Source: Bacteroidales bacterium (GTDB taxonomy: Bacteria > Bacteroidota > Bacteroidia > Bacteroidales > P3). Taken from it: a DNA stretch of 61,817 bases. The notes below the pieces were generated by a model. That model was not told the DNA's origin, did not search any database, and saw only the letters and a program-made list of their open reading frames with translations. Shown piece after piece: positions 42,680-51,611 of this stretch. Position 1 is the first letter of the stretch. The number at the start of each line of letters is the position of its first letter. The translations under genes were made by a program, and so were the position numbers. The stretch spans positions 1 to 61,817 of the forward strand of contig JAFZTV010000107.1 of assembly GCA_017618625.1 (NCBI GenBank). Reading direction: 5' to 3'.

Positions 42680-42715
42680 CAAAAAAAAATCCCAAGCAAG
42701 ATATTCTTGCCTGGG
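42680..42715 (-). terminator. Terminator of the alkaline phosphatase/OMP transcript
   Basis: CCCAAGCAAGA (42691-42701) pairs with TCTTGCCTGGG (42705-42715) with one mismatch. On the minus strand a run of nine T follows and merges with the FISUMP promoter. Confidence 0.9.
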
Positions 42716-42750
42716 TATGTGCCGTTTTCAGCTTCCATCCTTACAACCCT

Positions 42751-43599
42751 CTAGTAATAATAGTAATCATACGAAGTCTTTCCCTTCAGCGGGAACATCC
42801 AGCAGAACTTCAGCGTATAGGTCAGGTCGAAGTATCGGTTGCTGTCCTTACCGCGCAGCCCGGCCAGCTGGTCTATCGTGTATTCTCGCGTTGACTTCAT
42901 CCAGCTCTGCGAAAGCTCGAAGGTGAAGTAGAAGTTCACCAGGTTCAAGTTGTTGCTCATAAACCAATATCCAATCCCTTCCGTCAGCACTCCGCCCATC
43001 CTTTGGTGGTCGTACAGTTTGGCGTATGCGTCGTCAATCTGTGGCGCCTGCACCTCGTTCAGGTTGAATATCGTCTGCTGCTGTATCCAGCCGCCGCTCA
43101 GTTTCACCAGTATGCCCGAGTTCGGGTTCTTCTTCGACACCCTGAATATCTTGCCTGCTCCGGCCCTCACGCTGAACCCTCGGTTGTAGCATGTCACCAC
43201 TGCGTCCGTGCCGTTCGTGCCTATTATGATGCTGTCGCGCGTAAACAGGTCGGCCATTCTTAGGTTGCGGGCCCTCAGGTTGTCGCTCCCGAAGAAAAAG
43301 TCCCCGTCAAGAAATACCAGCCAGTTCGACTTATACTTATATATTCCGTTTAATCCGAAGTTCAGAAACGGAAACTTATACAAGTCGTACATCGTTGTGT
43401 ATTGCGCCTTTGTGCCGTCAGGAGCCCTGCCGAACGAACCGCCCAGCGACGGAAACACCGTTCCGAAGTTGAATCCCACGATATGGCATTCCATCGTGTC
43501 CTGCGTGAGCTTCTCCTGTGCGGTGACGTTAAATGAAATCGCCATCAAAACAATGATGGCAAATCCCATAAAAATACCCTTATGTAAGAAACCCTTCAT
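42751..43599 (-). CDS. Outer-membrane beta-barrel protein, family not recognised
   Basis: A protein of about 282 residues with a signal peptide (MKGFLHKGIFMGFAIIVLMAISFNVTAQ, cleavage after TAQ) and repeated amphipathic strands ending in aromatic residues (LNFGLNGIYKYKSNWLVFLDGDFFFG, FYFTFELSQSW, YFDLTYTLKFCWMFPL), as in an outer-membrane barrel. The ATG at 43599 is chosen; the longer frame would only add residues from a heptad spacer. It follows alkaline phosphatase and ends at a strong terminator, so the two are probably one transcript. Confidence 0.75.
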   Translation of the reverse strand: MKGFLHKGIFMGFAIIVLMAISFNVTAQEKLTQDTMECHIVGFNFGTVFPSLGGSFGRAPDGTKAQYTTMYDLYKFPFLNFGLNGIYKYKSNWLVFLDGDFFFGSDNLRARNLRMADLFTRDSIIIGTNGTDAVVTCYNRGFSVRAGAGKIFRVSKKNPNSGILVKLSGGWIQQQTIFNLNEVQAPQIDDAYAKLYDHQRMGGVLTEGIGYWFMSNNLNLVNFYFTFELSQSWMKSTREYTIDQLAGLRGKDSNRYFDLTYTLKFCWMFPLKGKTSYDYYYY

Positions 43600-43645
43600 A
43601 AATAATCCACCACTAACCACTAGCCTCTGACCTCTGTCCACTAAA
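43600..43645. repeat. Heptad spacer between alkaline phosphatase and the OMP gene
   Basis: CCACCAC TAACCAC TAGCCTC TGACCTC TGTCCAC in register with period 7. Same family as 40085-40125. Confidence 0.85.
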
Positions 43646-44749
43646 TCATTTGAACACAGCTTTCCATATAAGGTCGGGAATGTCTATGTTCTGATGTATT
43701 CCGGTGAATTTATTTGCGTAGGGACCGTATGCGAACACTGGCACCATGACGCCCGTGTGTCCGCCCGTTGAGAAGTTGTATTCGTTCTTGCCGCGCTCAA
43801 GGTCGCCATCGGGCAGCGAAAGTCCACCCGTCTCGTGGTCGGCGGTAACCACCACAAGGGTGTTGCCGTCTTTCTCGGCCCAGTCAAGCACAATCTTCAG
43901 CATCTTCTCAAAGTCCTCCATCTCTGCGCGGAGGTGTTTGAAGTCGTTGTTGTGGCATGCCCAGTCAATCTGCGAACCCTCTATCATAAGCATGAATCCG
44001 TTCTTCGATTTCTTCAGTATGTCCAGAGCCTTCTTCACGCTGCGGCTCAGCATCTCGTCGCGTGCGTCGGCGGCTGCGGGGTCGTCGTCCGACAAAAGGG
44101 CGCAGAGCGGGCCTTTTTTAGTCTGCTCCATGGCTTCCATCGTGAATGCCAGAGTGTAGCCTCTTGCGGCCAGCGTGTCGAGGGGCGACCTGCCGTCCTC
44201 GCGGTTGTCGGGCAGGAAATGGTTGCGGTCGCCGCCAATCATCACATCAAACGGGGCCTTCGCCAGCTGCATGCTTATCGTGTCGAAACTCTTGCGGTCT
44301 CTCACGTGGGCGTATGTGCTTGCGGGTGTCGCGTCCAGAACGCTGCTAGTCACTACGAATCCGACCTTTTTATTTTTCTTGGTAGCACGCTCGAGCATTG
44401 AGCAGTATGCCTTGCCGTCGCTCGACATGCCAACATGGTGGTTGTCCACCTTATGCATCGTCATAAGTGCCGTTCCGCCGGCTCCCGAGTCGGTGGTGTA
44501 CTTGTTGGCGGAATAAGTCCGTGAGAATCCCGTGTAGGGGAATCTCAGAAACTGCGACTTGCCTTTCTGCACTACTATCGAGCTGTAAACATGGCTCACA
44601 CCCATGCCGTCACCCACAATATATATTACGTTCTTCGGACGTTTGTTCTTGTTTTTGCAGGCGTTGGCTTCGGGCATTACCATCGCCATCATTACGATTA
44701 CCATCACCGCCCTCAGGGCATACTTCACATAGCGGTTTCTGTTTCTCAT
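43646..44749 (-). CDS. Alkaline phosphatase
   Basis: A 367-residue exported phosphomonoesterase (signal peptide residues 1-30). The metal site starts with VIYIVGDGMGVSHV (residues 40-53), the nucleophile is the Ser of YTTDSGAGGTAL (near residue 88), and VVTADHETGGLSL near residue 305 supplies further zinc ligands. It releases phosphate from organic esters in the periplasm or outside. It has a TAACTTTG promoter and leads a transcript with the barrel protein. I see no Pho-box equivalent. Confidence 0.93.
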   Translation of the reverse strand: MRNRNRYVKYALRAVMVIVMMAMVMPEANACKNKNKRPKNVIYIVGDGMGVSHVYSSIVVQKGKSQFLRFPYTGFSRTYSANKYTTDSGAGGTALMTMHKVDNHHVGMSSDGKAYCSMLERATKKNKKVGFVVTSSVLDATPASTYAHVRDRKSFDTISMQLAKAPFDVMIGGDRNHFLPDNREDGRSPLDTLAARGYTLAFTMEAMEQTKKGPLCALLSDDDPAAADARDEMLSRSVKKALDILKKSKNGFMLMIEGSQIDWACHNNDFKHLRAEMEDFEKMLKIVLDWAEKDGNTLVVVTADHETGGLSLPDGDLERGKNEYNFSTGGHTGVMVPVFAYGPYANKFTGIHQNIDIPDLIWKAVFK

Positions 44750-44787
44750 CTTTTTTTTAGTATTTTTGCAGCGTTTCTTGGAAAGTG

Positions 44788-44795
44788 CAAAGTTA
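44788..44795 (-). promoter_or_regulatory. TAACTTTG promoter core of alkaline phosphatase
   Basis: The minus strand reads TAACTTTG 39 nt upstream of the ATG. Confidence 0.65.
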
Positions 44796-44939
44796 CATAT
44801 TTTATTTGAAATTAACGTTATATACGTAAAAAAATCATTTTCTGTTTCATTTCATCCCATTCCAAATAAAATCGAACATATCATAATTGTATAGATAACT
44901 AGTTAAACATCATTTATTTATATGGCTGGATGATACTAA

Positions 44940-45002
44940 AAGCCTGAAACTAAAAAACTAAAAAACTCAGAACTAAAAACTTGAAACTAAAAACTAAAAA
45001 AA
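44940..45002. repeat. Heptad/octamer spacer before proS
   Basis: AAACTAAA-type units (GAAACTA, AAAAACTA, AAAAACTC, AGAACTA, AAAACTT, GAAACTA) fill the last 60 nt before the proS leader, in the complementary wording of the AGTTTCAAG family. Confidence 0.8.
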
Positions 45003-45010
45003 TAAAATAA

Positions 45011-46483
45011 ATGGCTAAGGATTTTGTAAAACGCTCTGAAAATTATTCTGAATGGTACAACGAGTTGGTCGTTCGTGCCGATTTGGCTGAAAATTCCGCC
45101 GTGCGTGGTTGTATGGTTATCAAACCCTACGGCTATGCCATCTGGGAAAAAATGCAGCGCGCCCTCGACGATATGTTCAAGGCTACGGGTCACTCCAACG
45201 CCTATTTCCCGCTCTTCATCCCCAAGTCGTTCCTCAGCCGTGAGGCCGACCACGTTGAAGGCTTCGCCAAAGAGTGCGCCGTGGTCACCCATTACCGTCT
45301 GAAGACCAACCCCGACGGTTCCGGTGTGGTCGTTGACCCCGAGGCCGAGCTCGAAGAGCCCCTCATCGTCCGTCCCACTTCCGAGACCATCATCTGGAGC
45401 ACCTATAAGAATTGGGTCAAGTCCTACCGCGACCTGCCTATCCTCTGCAACCAGTGGGCCAACGTTGTCCGTTGGGAGATGCGCACCCGCATGTTCCTCC
45501 GCACCGCTGAGTTCCTCTGGCAGGAAGGCCACACCGCTCACGCCACCAAAGAGGAGGCCGAGGCCGAAGCCCAGCGCATGCTTGATGTTTATGCCGATTT
45601 CGCCGAAAACTGGATGGCAGTCCCGGTCGTCAAAGGCACCAAGTCACCCAACGAGCGTTTTGCTGGCGCTCTCGACACCTATTGTATCGAGGCTCTTATG
45701 CAGGACGGCAAAGCACTGCAGGCTGGCACATCTCATTTCCTCGGTCAGAACTTCGCCAAGGCTTTCGACGTTCAATTCCTCAACAACGAGAACAAGCTGG
45801 AATACGTGTGGGCTACCTCGTGGGGCGTTTCAACACGACTCATGGGTGCTCTCATCATGACCCACTCCGACGACAACGGCCTTGTGCTGCCTCCCAAGTT
45901 GGCTCCCATCCAGGTCGCCATCGTCCCCATCAGCAAGAGCGACGAGCAGATGGCTATGGTTGACCAGAAGGTCGCTCCGATTATCGATGCACTCAAAGCC
46001 AAAGGCATCAGTGTCAAATACGACAACCGTCCTGAATACAAACCAGGCTGGAAGTTCACCGAGTACGAGTTCAAGGGAGTCCCCGTCCGTCTTGCCATCG
46101 GTCAGCGTGACCTCGAGAACGGCACTTGCGAGGTCTGCCGTCGCGATACCCTCGAAAAAGTCACCATGCCTATCGACGGCATCGTCGAGCATATCGAGCA
46201 GTTGCTCGCCGACATTCAGGCGAACCTCTTCAAGAAAGCCGCCGACTTCCGTACCGCTCAAACACGCCGTGTGGACACTTGGGACGACTTCAAGCGCGAA
46301 ATCGAGAAAGGCGGCTACCTCCTCTGCCACTGGGATGGCACCACCGAGACCGAGGAGGCCGTCAAGGCCGAGACCAAGGCCACCATTCGCTGCATCCCGT
46401 TCGATGCGCCTGCCGAGGAGGGCAAGTGCATCTATAGCGGTAAGCCCAGCCACCGCCGTGTGATTTTCGCAAGGGCATATTAA
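45011..46483 (+). CDS. proS: Prolyl-tRNA synthetase
   Basis: A 490-residue class II synthetase of the eukaryote/archaeon-like form, without the editing insertion of the E. coli type. [15 protein letters not shown] near residue 35, motif 2 [26 protein letters not shown] (near 155), motif 3 [18 protein letters not shown] (near 278) and the C-terminal zinc-like segment with CEVCRRD are present. It ends in RVIFARAY, the usual C-terminus. The gene uses unusually C-rich codons and is transcribed alone. Confidence 0.97.
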   Translation: MAKDFVKRSENYSEWYNELVVRADLAENSAVRGCMVIKPYGYAIWEKMQRALDDMFKATGHSNAYFPLFIPKSFLSREADHVEGFAKECAVVTHYRLKTNPDGSGVVVDPEAELEEPLIVRPTSETIIWSTYKNWVKSYRDLPILCNQWANVVRWEMRTRMFLRTAEFLWQEGHTAHATKEEAEAEAQRMLDVYADFAENWMAVPVVKGTKSPNERFAGALDTYCIEALMQDGKALQAGTSHFLGQNFAKAFDVQFLNNENKLEYVWATSWGVSTRLMGALIMTHSDDNGLVLPPKLAPIQVAIVPISKSDEQMAMVDQKVAPIIDALKAKGISVKYDNRPEYKPGWKFTEYEFKGVPVRLAIGQRDLENGTCEVCRRDTLEKVTMPIDGIVEHIEQLLADIQANLFKKAADFRTAQTRRVDTWDDFKREIEKGGYLLCHWDGTTETEEAVKAETKATIRCIPFDAPAEEGKCIYSGKPSHRRVIFARAY

Positions 46484-46502
46484 TACGACACTTATTTATC
46501 AA

Positions 46503-46540
46503 AACCACTCTTCTAAACAGGGTAGGGGAGTGGTTTTCTT
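46503..46540 (+). terminator. proS terminator
   Basis: AACCACTC (46503-46510) pairs with GAGTGGTT (46528-46535), followed by TTCTTTATT. It lies 19 nt after the proS stop. Confidence 0.88.
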
Positions 46541-46555
46541 TATTCAAACCAATAT

Positions 46556-47695
46556 ATGAAACAACTCTTTCTTTTTATCGCGTTTCTGTCGCTCGTTCTC
46601 TCTGCCAGCTCACAGAGTTTTCTGTCGCGTCTTTTCGCTTCCAAGTCTCCTGTTTCCGCTACGCCCGTTGGCAACCTTCCGACTCAGGTTGAAGGTACCT
46701 CATCGCTCTTTTTTCTGAATGGCTCATTGTGGACTTGCAACGACCACGGTGCGCTTACCCTTTATTCTCTCGACACTTCATCCGCCGTTGTCTCCGACTC
46801 TCTCACGCTGGCTCCATATATATATGATATGGAGGAGGTGTCGCAGGATGACGACTACCTCTATTTCGGTGACATGGGCGACAACAACGGTGTTCGCAAC
46901 GACCTGCACATCCTTCGTCTTTCCAGGTCCGCCATACCTGATGGACCTTTTATCTTCGACACCATATTTTTCAGTTATCCCGAACGTAATGAGGACAATG
47001 CGCGTGATTTTGACTGCGAGGCTTTCGTGGTTACCGACTCCGCAGTCCTCTTGTTCACCAAACAGTGGAACAGCCAGAAAACCACCTGCTACACTATTCC
47101 CAAGCTGCCGGGCATGTGGGTGGCTGACAGCCTTTTGTCGCTTCCTGTCGAAGGGCTCGTCACTGGGGCTTGTTTTCAACCTCAGCGCCGGCTCCTCGTC
47201 CTCTCTGGCTACAACTCCTTCTGCTCTCCATTCGTGTTTTTGGCTTACGACTTCGAAGACCAATCCTTTCATTTGGGGCAGCATCAGCGCATACCTCTCT
47301 CCAATGGGTTGGGATGCCAGACGGAAGCTATCACGACTCTCGACGGCCTGCATTATTTCCTCACCTGTGAGAAATTCGACCGTCTGGGCGTATCTTATCC
47401 CTCTCAGCTGCTGACGCTGGACCTCACGGAGCAACTGGGCGACTATCTTTCCGTTACCGACATAACACTTGATACCGAGCGTGTTGTTGTTTACCCCAAT
47501 CCCACCTCTTCCCGTCTGCATCTCCCGTCATCCAAAATCAAGCGTTTCGCTCTGGTTGATATGCAAGGACACCAACTGATAGAAGGCACCGATGACGAAT
47601 GGGTAAATCTCAACGATATCCCCTCCGCCACCTACTTGCTGCACCTGACCCTAAAATCAGGCGCCACCAAAACCATAACGATAATCAAGCGTTAG
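46556..47695 (+). CDS. T9SS type A sorting domain-containing secreted protein
   Basis: A 379-residue protein with a signal peptide (MKQLFLFIAFLSLVLSASSQ), a beta-propeller-like body with repeated DLHILRLSRS, YDFEDQSF and LDGLHYFLTCEKF strands, and a C-terminal type IX sorting domain: VVVYPNPTSSRLHL (about residues 313-326) to IPSATYLLHLTLKSGATKTITIIKR at the end. It would cross the outer membrane by the type IX system. The enzymatic role is not recognised. It starts 16 nt after the proS terminator and has no clear promoter of its own. Confidence 0.87.
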   Translation: MKQLFLFIAFLSLVLSASSQSFLSRLFASKSPVSATPVGNLPTQVEGTSSLFFLNGSLWTCNDHGALTLYSLDTSSAVVSDSLTLAPYIYDMEEVSQDDDYLYFGDMGDNNGVRNDLHILRLSRSAIPDGPFIFDTIFFSYPERNEDNARDFDCEAFVVTDSAVLLFTKQWNSQKTTCYTIPKLPGMWVADSLLSLPVEGLVTGACFQPQRRLLVLSGYNSFCSPFVFLAYDFEDQSFHLGQHQRIPLSNGLGCQTEAITTLDGLHYFLTCEKFDRLGVSYPSQLLTLDLTEQLGDYLSVTDITLDTERVVVYPNPTSSRLHLPSSKIKRFALVDMQGHQLIEGTDDEWVNLNDIPSATYLLHLTLKSGATKTITIIKR

Positions 47696-47781
47696 ACTTC
47701 TATCCCCAAAAAACATAAACAACAAATCCCGATACCCCATATCGGAAACTCTCTCGCATAAAGCCTTGTTGTAAAAAAAAA

Positions 47782-47811
47782 CTGTGTGTTGAACATTCAT
47801 TCAACACACAG
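47782..47811 (-). terminator. Terminator of the lipoprotein gene at 47.8 kb
   Basis: CTGTGTGTTGAA (47782-47793) and TTCAACACACAG (47800-47811) form a perfect 12-bp stem with a 6-nt loop. On the minus strand nine T follow. Confidence 0.93.
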
Positions 47812-47833
47812 CGTTACTTACTTTTATTTGAAT

Positions 47834-48367
47834 CTATTTATTGGCAAGTATTGCCTCCAGTTGCTCTTCTGGGGTCACGGCGCCCATGTCGAGGAGCTGT
47901 ATTGTGCGTTTGAGGTCCTCGGTGAGCGGGTGGTCGGGGTAGGTGTCGATAAAGCGCTGGTATGCGGACTTGGCCTCTTCCGGCCTCTCCGACAGCTCGT
48001 AGGCTTTTGCTTGTGTGAGCATGCAGTCGTCCATAGCCTCGAAGCCCGTATATCCGTCGATGACTCGGCTGGAAAACTCTATGGCACGGTCGAACGAACC
48101 AATCAAGCAGGCAACGTTGGCGGCTTTCTGTAGGCACGAGGGAGCCAGAGAATCATCGGGGTAGGTATCTGCGAAAGCGGTGTAAAGGCCGATGAGTGAG
48201 TCGGCTGATTCGGGATTGCGTGCATAGTCAAGTCCCATCGGGTCATGCGAGTTCTCAAAGGAAGCTATCTCGGCTGCGGCTTTGTCGCGCTGTTTCTGTG
48301 CATTGTTGCAGCCGATGAAAGTCGTTAAGGCTGCAGCGGCAAGGATTATAAGATTGATTTTTTTCAT
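47834..48367 (-). CDS. TPR-like lipoprotein
   Basis: A 177-residue lipoprotein (MKKINLIILAAAALTTFIGC, Cys20). The mature part is helical with tetratricopeptide-like segments (CLQKAANVACLIGSFDRAIEFSSRVI, AKSAYQRFIDTYPDHPLTEDLKRTI), resembling YbgF/BamD-type repeats but short. It probably works as a periplasm-facing scaffold; no partner is evident. Strong terminator downstream. Confidence 0.75.
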   Translation of the reverse strand: MKKINLIILAAAALTTFIGCNNAQKQRDKAAAEIASFENSHDPMGLDYARNPESADSLIGLYTAFADTYPDDSLAPSCLQKAANVACLIGSFDRAIEFSSRVIDGYTGFEAMDDCMLTQAKAYELSERPEEAKSAYQRFIDTYPDHPLTEDLKRTIQLLDMGAVTPEEQLEAILANK

Positions 48368-48445
48368 TGCTATATTGTTGTGGATTGTTTATCGTGAAAA
48401 GTGAAATGTCGATTGTACTAGTGCCAAGTTTTAGGCATCAGGTAA

Positions 48446-49009
48446 CTATTTGTTTGTACGTGCCATGCGGTAGAGTGTGCGTACCTTGCCTGCGGCCACG
48501 TCGTTGAGTTTGCGTTTTATCATTGTGCGGCGTAGCGGGCTCAATCTGTCTGTGAACACTTTGCCGTCGAGGTGGTCGATTTCGTGTTGCGCCACGCGGG
48601 CAAACATGCCGTGTATCTCCTCGGTGTGTTCGTTCCAGTCGGCATCGAACCAGTGCATGACAACTCCTTCGGGGCGCAGCACGTCCTCGTGGATTTCGGG
48701 TATGCTCAGGCACCCTTCGTTATAGTATTGTTTTTCGCCCACACCCTCGATTATTTCGGGGTTTATAAGTATGTGCTCAATGGGTGTTTCCCCGTAGGTC
48801 TTGGTTTCCTCGTCGTATGGCGGATATCCAATCACCACAAGACGTATGGACAGCCCAATCTGAGGAGCAGCCAATCCCACGCCGTCGGCGGCATACATGG
48901 TTTCAAACATGTCTTCAATAAGCTGCTTAAGGTCGGGATAATCTGCGGTTATGGGTTCGGCTATCTTGCGCAGCACCGGGCTTCCGTAGCCCACTATTGG
49001 ATAAATCAT
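48446..49009 (-). CDS. def: Peptide deformylase
   Basis: A 187-residue metalloenzyme that removes the N-formyl group from nascent proteins. The three motifs are intact: GVGLAAPQIG (residues 43-52), EGCLSIPE (near 105) and HEIDHLDGKVF (near 150), which hold the metal through one Cys and two His. It belongs to the common type 1 class by length. Confidence 0.97.
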   Translation of the reverse strand: MIYPIVGYGSPVLRKIAEPITADYPDLKQLIEDMFETMYAADGVGLAAPQIGLSIRLVVIGYPPYDEETKTYGETPIEHILINPEIIEGVGEKQYYNEGCLSIPEIHEDVLRPEGVVMHWFDADWNEHTEEIHGMFARVAQHEIDHLDGKVFTDRLSPLRRTMIKRKLNDVAAGKVRTLYRMARTNK

Positions 49010-49021
49010 TGCTTTATTGTT

Positions 49022-49061
49022 GAAGGGTTGATATGTTGATATGTTTGCTGACTGCTGACAT
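49022..49061. repeat. Short-period spacer between ruvX and def
   Basis: GTTGATAT GTTGATAT octamers followed by TGCTGAC TGCTGAC heptads. Two repeat families are joined head to tail. Confidence 0.8.
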
Positions 49062-49484
49062 CTATCTATGGGCTACCAAACAATCCATATAATTCTGTAG
49101 AATTAATGTTGCGCTTATTGTGTCGATGAGAGCTTTGTTCTGACGTTGTTTTTTCTTGAGGCCGCCATCTATCATCGACTGGAATGCAATCTTAGAGGTA
49201 AACCGTTCGTCCATGCGGCATATCTCTTTATCGGGGAACTTCTTTGCCAGCTCTACAAGGAACGGCGCTATGAACTGCGCCGACTCTGATGGGGTGTTGT
49301 CCATCTGCTTCGGTTCGCCCACAACAAATATGTCCACCTGCTCGCGGGCACAATAGTCGGCTATGTATTGCATGAGTTTGGGGGTTTCGACGGTGGTGAG
49401 ACCGGTGGCTATGATACGTTCGGGGTCGGTGACAGCCAACCCTGTGCGTTTTTTTCCGTAGTCAATAGCCATTATGCGACCCAT
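49062..49484 (-). CDS. ruvX: Holliday junction resolvase-like protein YqgF/RuvX
   Basis: A 140-residue RNase H-fold nuclease of the YqgF family. The N-terminal MGRIMAIDYGKKRTGLAVTD contains the first catalytic Asp, EPKQMDN is the second motif and MDERFTS the third (Glu/Asp). Members take part in 16S rRNA maturation and perhaps junction cleavage. The ATG at 49484 is chosen because the longer frame would run through the tRNA gene and its terminator. It follows the tRNA by 44 nt. Confidence 0.93.
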   Translation of the reverse strand: MGRIMAIDYGKKRTGLAVTDPERIIATGLTTVETPKLMQYIADYCAREQVDIFVVGEPKQMDNTPSESAQFIAPFLVELAKKFPDKEICRMDERFTSKIAFQSMIDGGLKKKQRQNKALIDTISATLILQNYMDCLVAHR

Positions 49485-49500
49485 AATTTGATTTTTTAAT

Positions 49501-49523
49501 AAAAAAAGCCGCTTTTTGCGGCT
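49501..49523 (-). terminator. tRNA terminator
   Basis: GCCGC (49508-49512), loop of five T, GCGGC (49518-49522). On the minus strand seven T follow. It lies 5 nt after the tRNA 3' end. Confidence 0.88.
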
Positions 49524-49527
49524 TGGG

Positions 49528-49601
49528 TGGTCCCTCTTGGGCTCGAACCAAGGACCCACTGATTATGAGTCAGTTGCTCTAACCGACTGAGCTAAGGGAC
49601 C
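49528..49601 (-). tRNA. tRNA with CAT anticodon (Met, or Ile2 after lysidine modification)
   Basis: A 74-nt cloverleaf on the minus strand: acceptor GGTCCCT/AGGGACC with discriminator A, D-arm AGCTCAGTCGGTTAGAGC, anticodon stem ACTGA/TCAGT with loop CTCATAA (anticodon CAT), and T-arm TTGGTTCGAGCCCAA. CCA is not encoded in full; the genome continues CCC. Anticodon CAT fits elongator Met or a TilS-modified Ile tRNA. The acceptor start GG and 7-bp stem do not decide between them by eye. It is not the initiator, since the anticodon stem lacks three G-C pairs. It has its own promoter and terminator. Confidence 0.93.
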
Positions 49602-49627
49602 GCTTCGTATCTCTGCGAAAGCGAGTG

Positions 49628-49635
49628 CAAAGATA
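49628..49635 (-). promoter_or_regulatory. TATCTTTG promoter core of the tRNA
   Basis: The minus strand reads TATCTTTG 27 nt upstream of the tRNA 5' end. Confidence 0.78.
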
Positions 49636-49646
49636 CAATCTTTTTT

Positions 49647-50054
49647 TTATTCTGCGGAATTTTTTTTCTCCTCGTCGTTTTTCTTGTTTGCGTTGCGCAT
49701 AAGCATCGCCAATGCCGTTGTCTCGAAAACAAGGTGTACCACATAGCAGACACAGAAGGCTACGGCGAACCATTTTGCCTCTTTGGCGTGTGTGAACATC
49801 CATATCGACATAACCATCAGGTGGACGAAAAGCACTCCCACGGTTATTCCGAAAAAGTTTTTCACAAAGGTTCTGGGCGACTTGCGCATGCTCTCAACTA
49901 CTGCCCAATGCTCCAAGCCTGTGACAACAGCAAAATAGAGCGGAATGAGCGGCATGATGGTCTGGTAGTTCTCGTTTCCTGTCCAGAGCAGCGACAATGC
50001 TGCCAGTACCAGCACGAGAGTTATGCAGAGCAGAATGACTAAATATTTTCTCAT
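49647..50054 (-). CDS. Four-helix membrane protein of unknown function
   Basis: A 135-residue protein with four transmembrane helices (near residues 5-25, 35-55, 68-88 and 94-115) and a polar, Lys/Glu-rich C-terminus (NANKKNDEEKKNSAE). It lies 10 nt after pyrI and is likely the last gene of the pyrB-pyrI transcript. I recognise no family; similar small membrane proteins in this operon place are known in Bacteroidota. Confidence 0.7.
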   Translation of the reverse strand: MRKYLVILLCITLVLVLAALSLLWTGNENYQTIMPLIPLYFAVVTGLEHWAVVESMRKSPRTFVKNFFGITVGVLFVHLMVMSIWMFTHAKEAKWFAVAFCVCYVVHLVFETTALAMLMRNANKKNDEEKKNSAE

Positions 50055-50063
50055 GATGTCGGT

Positions 50064-50525
50064 TTATTCGCAGAAGCGGATGGTCTCTTTGGTGGTGAAC
50101 TTCTCGCAGTAGTGGCAGCGGAGTTTCAGGTTCTCCTTGTCAACTACGTCGAACTTGGTGGCAATCTTCTCGTGGTTGGTGATGCACATCGGGTTCATGC
50201 ACTTGATGAAGTTCTCGATGTGGTCGGGTATCTCGGCTTCCAGTTTCTCCACCACCTCGTAGTCCTTGATGTTGATGATGCTAGCCATCGGAGCCACCAG
50301 CGAAATCTTGCTCAGCTCTTCTTTGGTGAAGTGTTTGTTTTTCACCTTGATGATGCCCTTGCGGATGAACTTCTGGCTGCTTAGATAGTTGCCTATAAGC
50401 ACCTCGTCCTCATATTTCTCAAGACCGAGGATATGAGCCACTTGATATACTACTTCGGTCGGGATGTGGTCAATCACCGTGCCGTTTTCTATTCTGGGAA
50501 CAACAAGTTCTTTCTTTGTATCCAT
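50064..50525 (-). CDS. pyrI: Aspartate carbamoyltransferase regulatory subunit
   Basis: A 153-residue subunit that binds nucleotide effectors and joins the catalytic trimers. The N-terminal effector domain has IENGTVIDHIP, and the C-terminal zinc domain has the four cysteines in CMNPMCITNHE and LRCHYCE. It follows pyrB by 48 nt, as usual. Confidence 0.96.
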   Translation of the reverse strand: MDTKKELVVPRIENGTVIDHIPTEVVYQVAHILGLEKYEDEVLIGNYLSSQKFIRKGIIKVKNKHFTKEELSKISLVAPMASIINIKDYEVVEKLEAEIPDHIENFIKCMNPMCITNHEKIATKFDVVDKENLKLRCHYCEKFTTKETIRFCE

Positions 50526-50572
50526 GATGATTATTGTTTAAGACTTTTAACCTTTATAACCCGAAACCTTTT

Positions 50573-51490
50573 TTATCTCACACCGAGAATTGCGGCCATG
50601 AGCGCCTGACGTACATAGACACCGTTCTGTGCCTGACGGAAATAGTAGGCGTATGGGGTCTTGTCGACATCTACGGTGATTTCGTTCACTCTCGGCAGCG
50701 GGTGCAGCACACGCATGTTATCCTTGCAGCCTTTCAACATCGAGGCGGTGAGGATGCAGCTGTCTTTCACGCGCTCATACTCCAGCGGATCGGGGAAACG
50801 CTCTCTCTGCACGCGGGTCATGTAGATGATGTCAGCCACGGGGATAACGTCCTTGATGTCGGTATATTGGTAGTATTTCAATCCGGCGTTCTTCACGCTC
50901 ATCTTCACCGAGCTGGGCAGTTTCAACTCCTGCGGGGAGACCAAGTGGAATGTGGCGTTGAAGTTGCACATTGCCTGTACCAGCGAGTGTACTGTGCGGC
51001 CGTATTTCAGGTCACCGACACAAGCGATGTTCAGATTGTCGAGACGTCCCTGTGTTTTGCGGATTGAGTAGAGGTCGAGCATGCACTGGGTCGGGTGCTG
51101 GTTGGCACCGTCTCCGGCGTTGATTACGGGTATGGTTGAAACCTCGCTTGCATATCTTGAACTACCCTCCTTGGGGTTGCGCATCACGATGAGGTCGGCA
51201 TAGCTGCTCACCATCACTATCGTGTCGTGGAGAGACTCGCCCTTCTGAACACTCGTGCCACCCGGGTCGCTGAAACCAATGATGCGTGCGCCCAGTTGGT
51301 TGGCGGCGCTCTCGAAACTCAGGCGTGTACGGGTTGACGGCTCGAAAAACAGCGTGGCCACCACTTTGTCGCTCAAGATTTTCTGTTTAGGATTCTTTTC
51401 GAATTCCTCGGCGATGTCCAGCACCTCGATATACTCATCTTTCGAGAAATCGGTGATGGAAATCAGGTTGCGTCCTTTTAATGTGCTCAT
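50573..51490 (-). CDS. pyrB: Aspartate carbamoyltransferase catalytic subunit
   Basis: A 305-residue transferase making N-carbamoyl-aspartate in pyrimidine synthesis. STRTRLSFE at residues 52-60 binds carbamoyl phosphate, INAGDGANQHPTQ near 128 and HPLPRVNEI near 262 complete the active site. First gene of the pyrB-pyrI-membrane protein run. A TATATTTG element lies 51 nt upstream. Confidence 0.97.
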   Translation of the reverse strand: MSTLKGRNLISITDFSKDEYIEVLDIAEEFEKNPKQKILSDKVVATLFFEPSTRTRLSFESAANQLGARIIGFSDPGGTSVQKGESLHDTIVMVSSYADLIVMRNPKEGSSRYASEVSTIPVINAGDGANQHPTQCMLDLYSIRKTQGRLDNLNIACVGDLKYGRTVHSLVQAMCNFNATFHLVSPQELKLPSSVKMSVKNAGLKYYQYTDIKDVIPVADIIYMTRVQRERFPDPLEYERVKDSCILTASMLKGCKDNMRVLHPLPRVNEITVDVDKTPYAYYFRQAQNGVYVRQALMAAILGVR

Positions 51491-51540
51491 ATAATTATGT
51501 ATTAGTTTCTTATCAAAGAGACTGGTTTGTTCTAACTTTG

Positions 51541-51548
51541 CAAATATA
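51541..51548 (-). promoter_or_regulatory. TATATTTG promoter core of pyrB
   Basis: The minus strand reads TATATTTG 51 nt upstream of the pyrB ATG. Confidence 0.72.
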
Positions 51549-51611
51549 ACTATTTTTCCCCAGCCGTAATGTATATTTTATAAACAAATTGTTAGTTATC
51601 CCCGTTTGAGT

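Larger units (their letters stand above)
44750..45010. other. Divergent alkaline phosphatase/proS region
   Basis: Contains the phosphatase promoter (44788-44795), an AT-rich stretch without gene or clear structure, and a heptad/octamer block at 44940-45000 (AAAAACT, GAAACTA units) immediately before proS. No obvious TAnnTTTG element precedes proS except TATTTTTG at 44761-44768. Confidence 0.6.

Noticed and set aside
49485..49559. N-terminal extension of RuvX to 49559
   Set aside because: It would translate through the tRNA 3' part and its terminator. MGRIMAIDYG is the normal start of the family.
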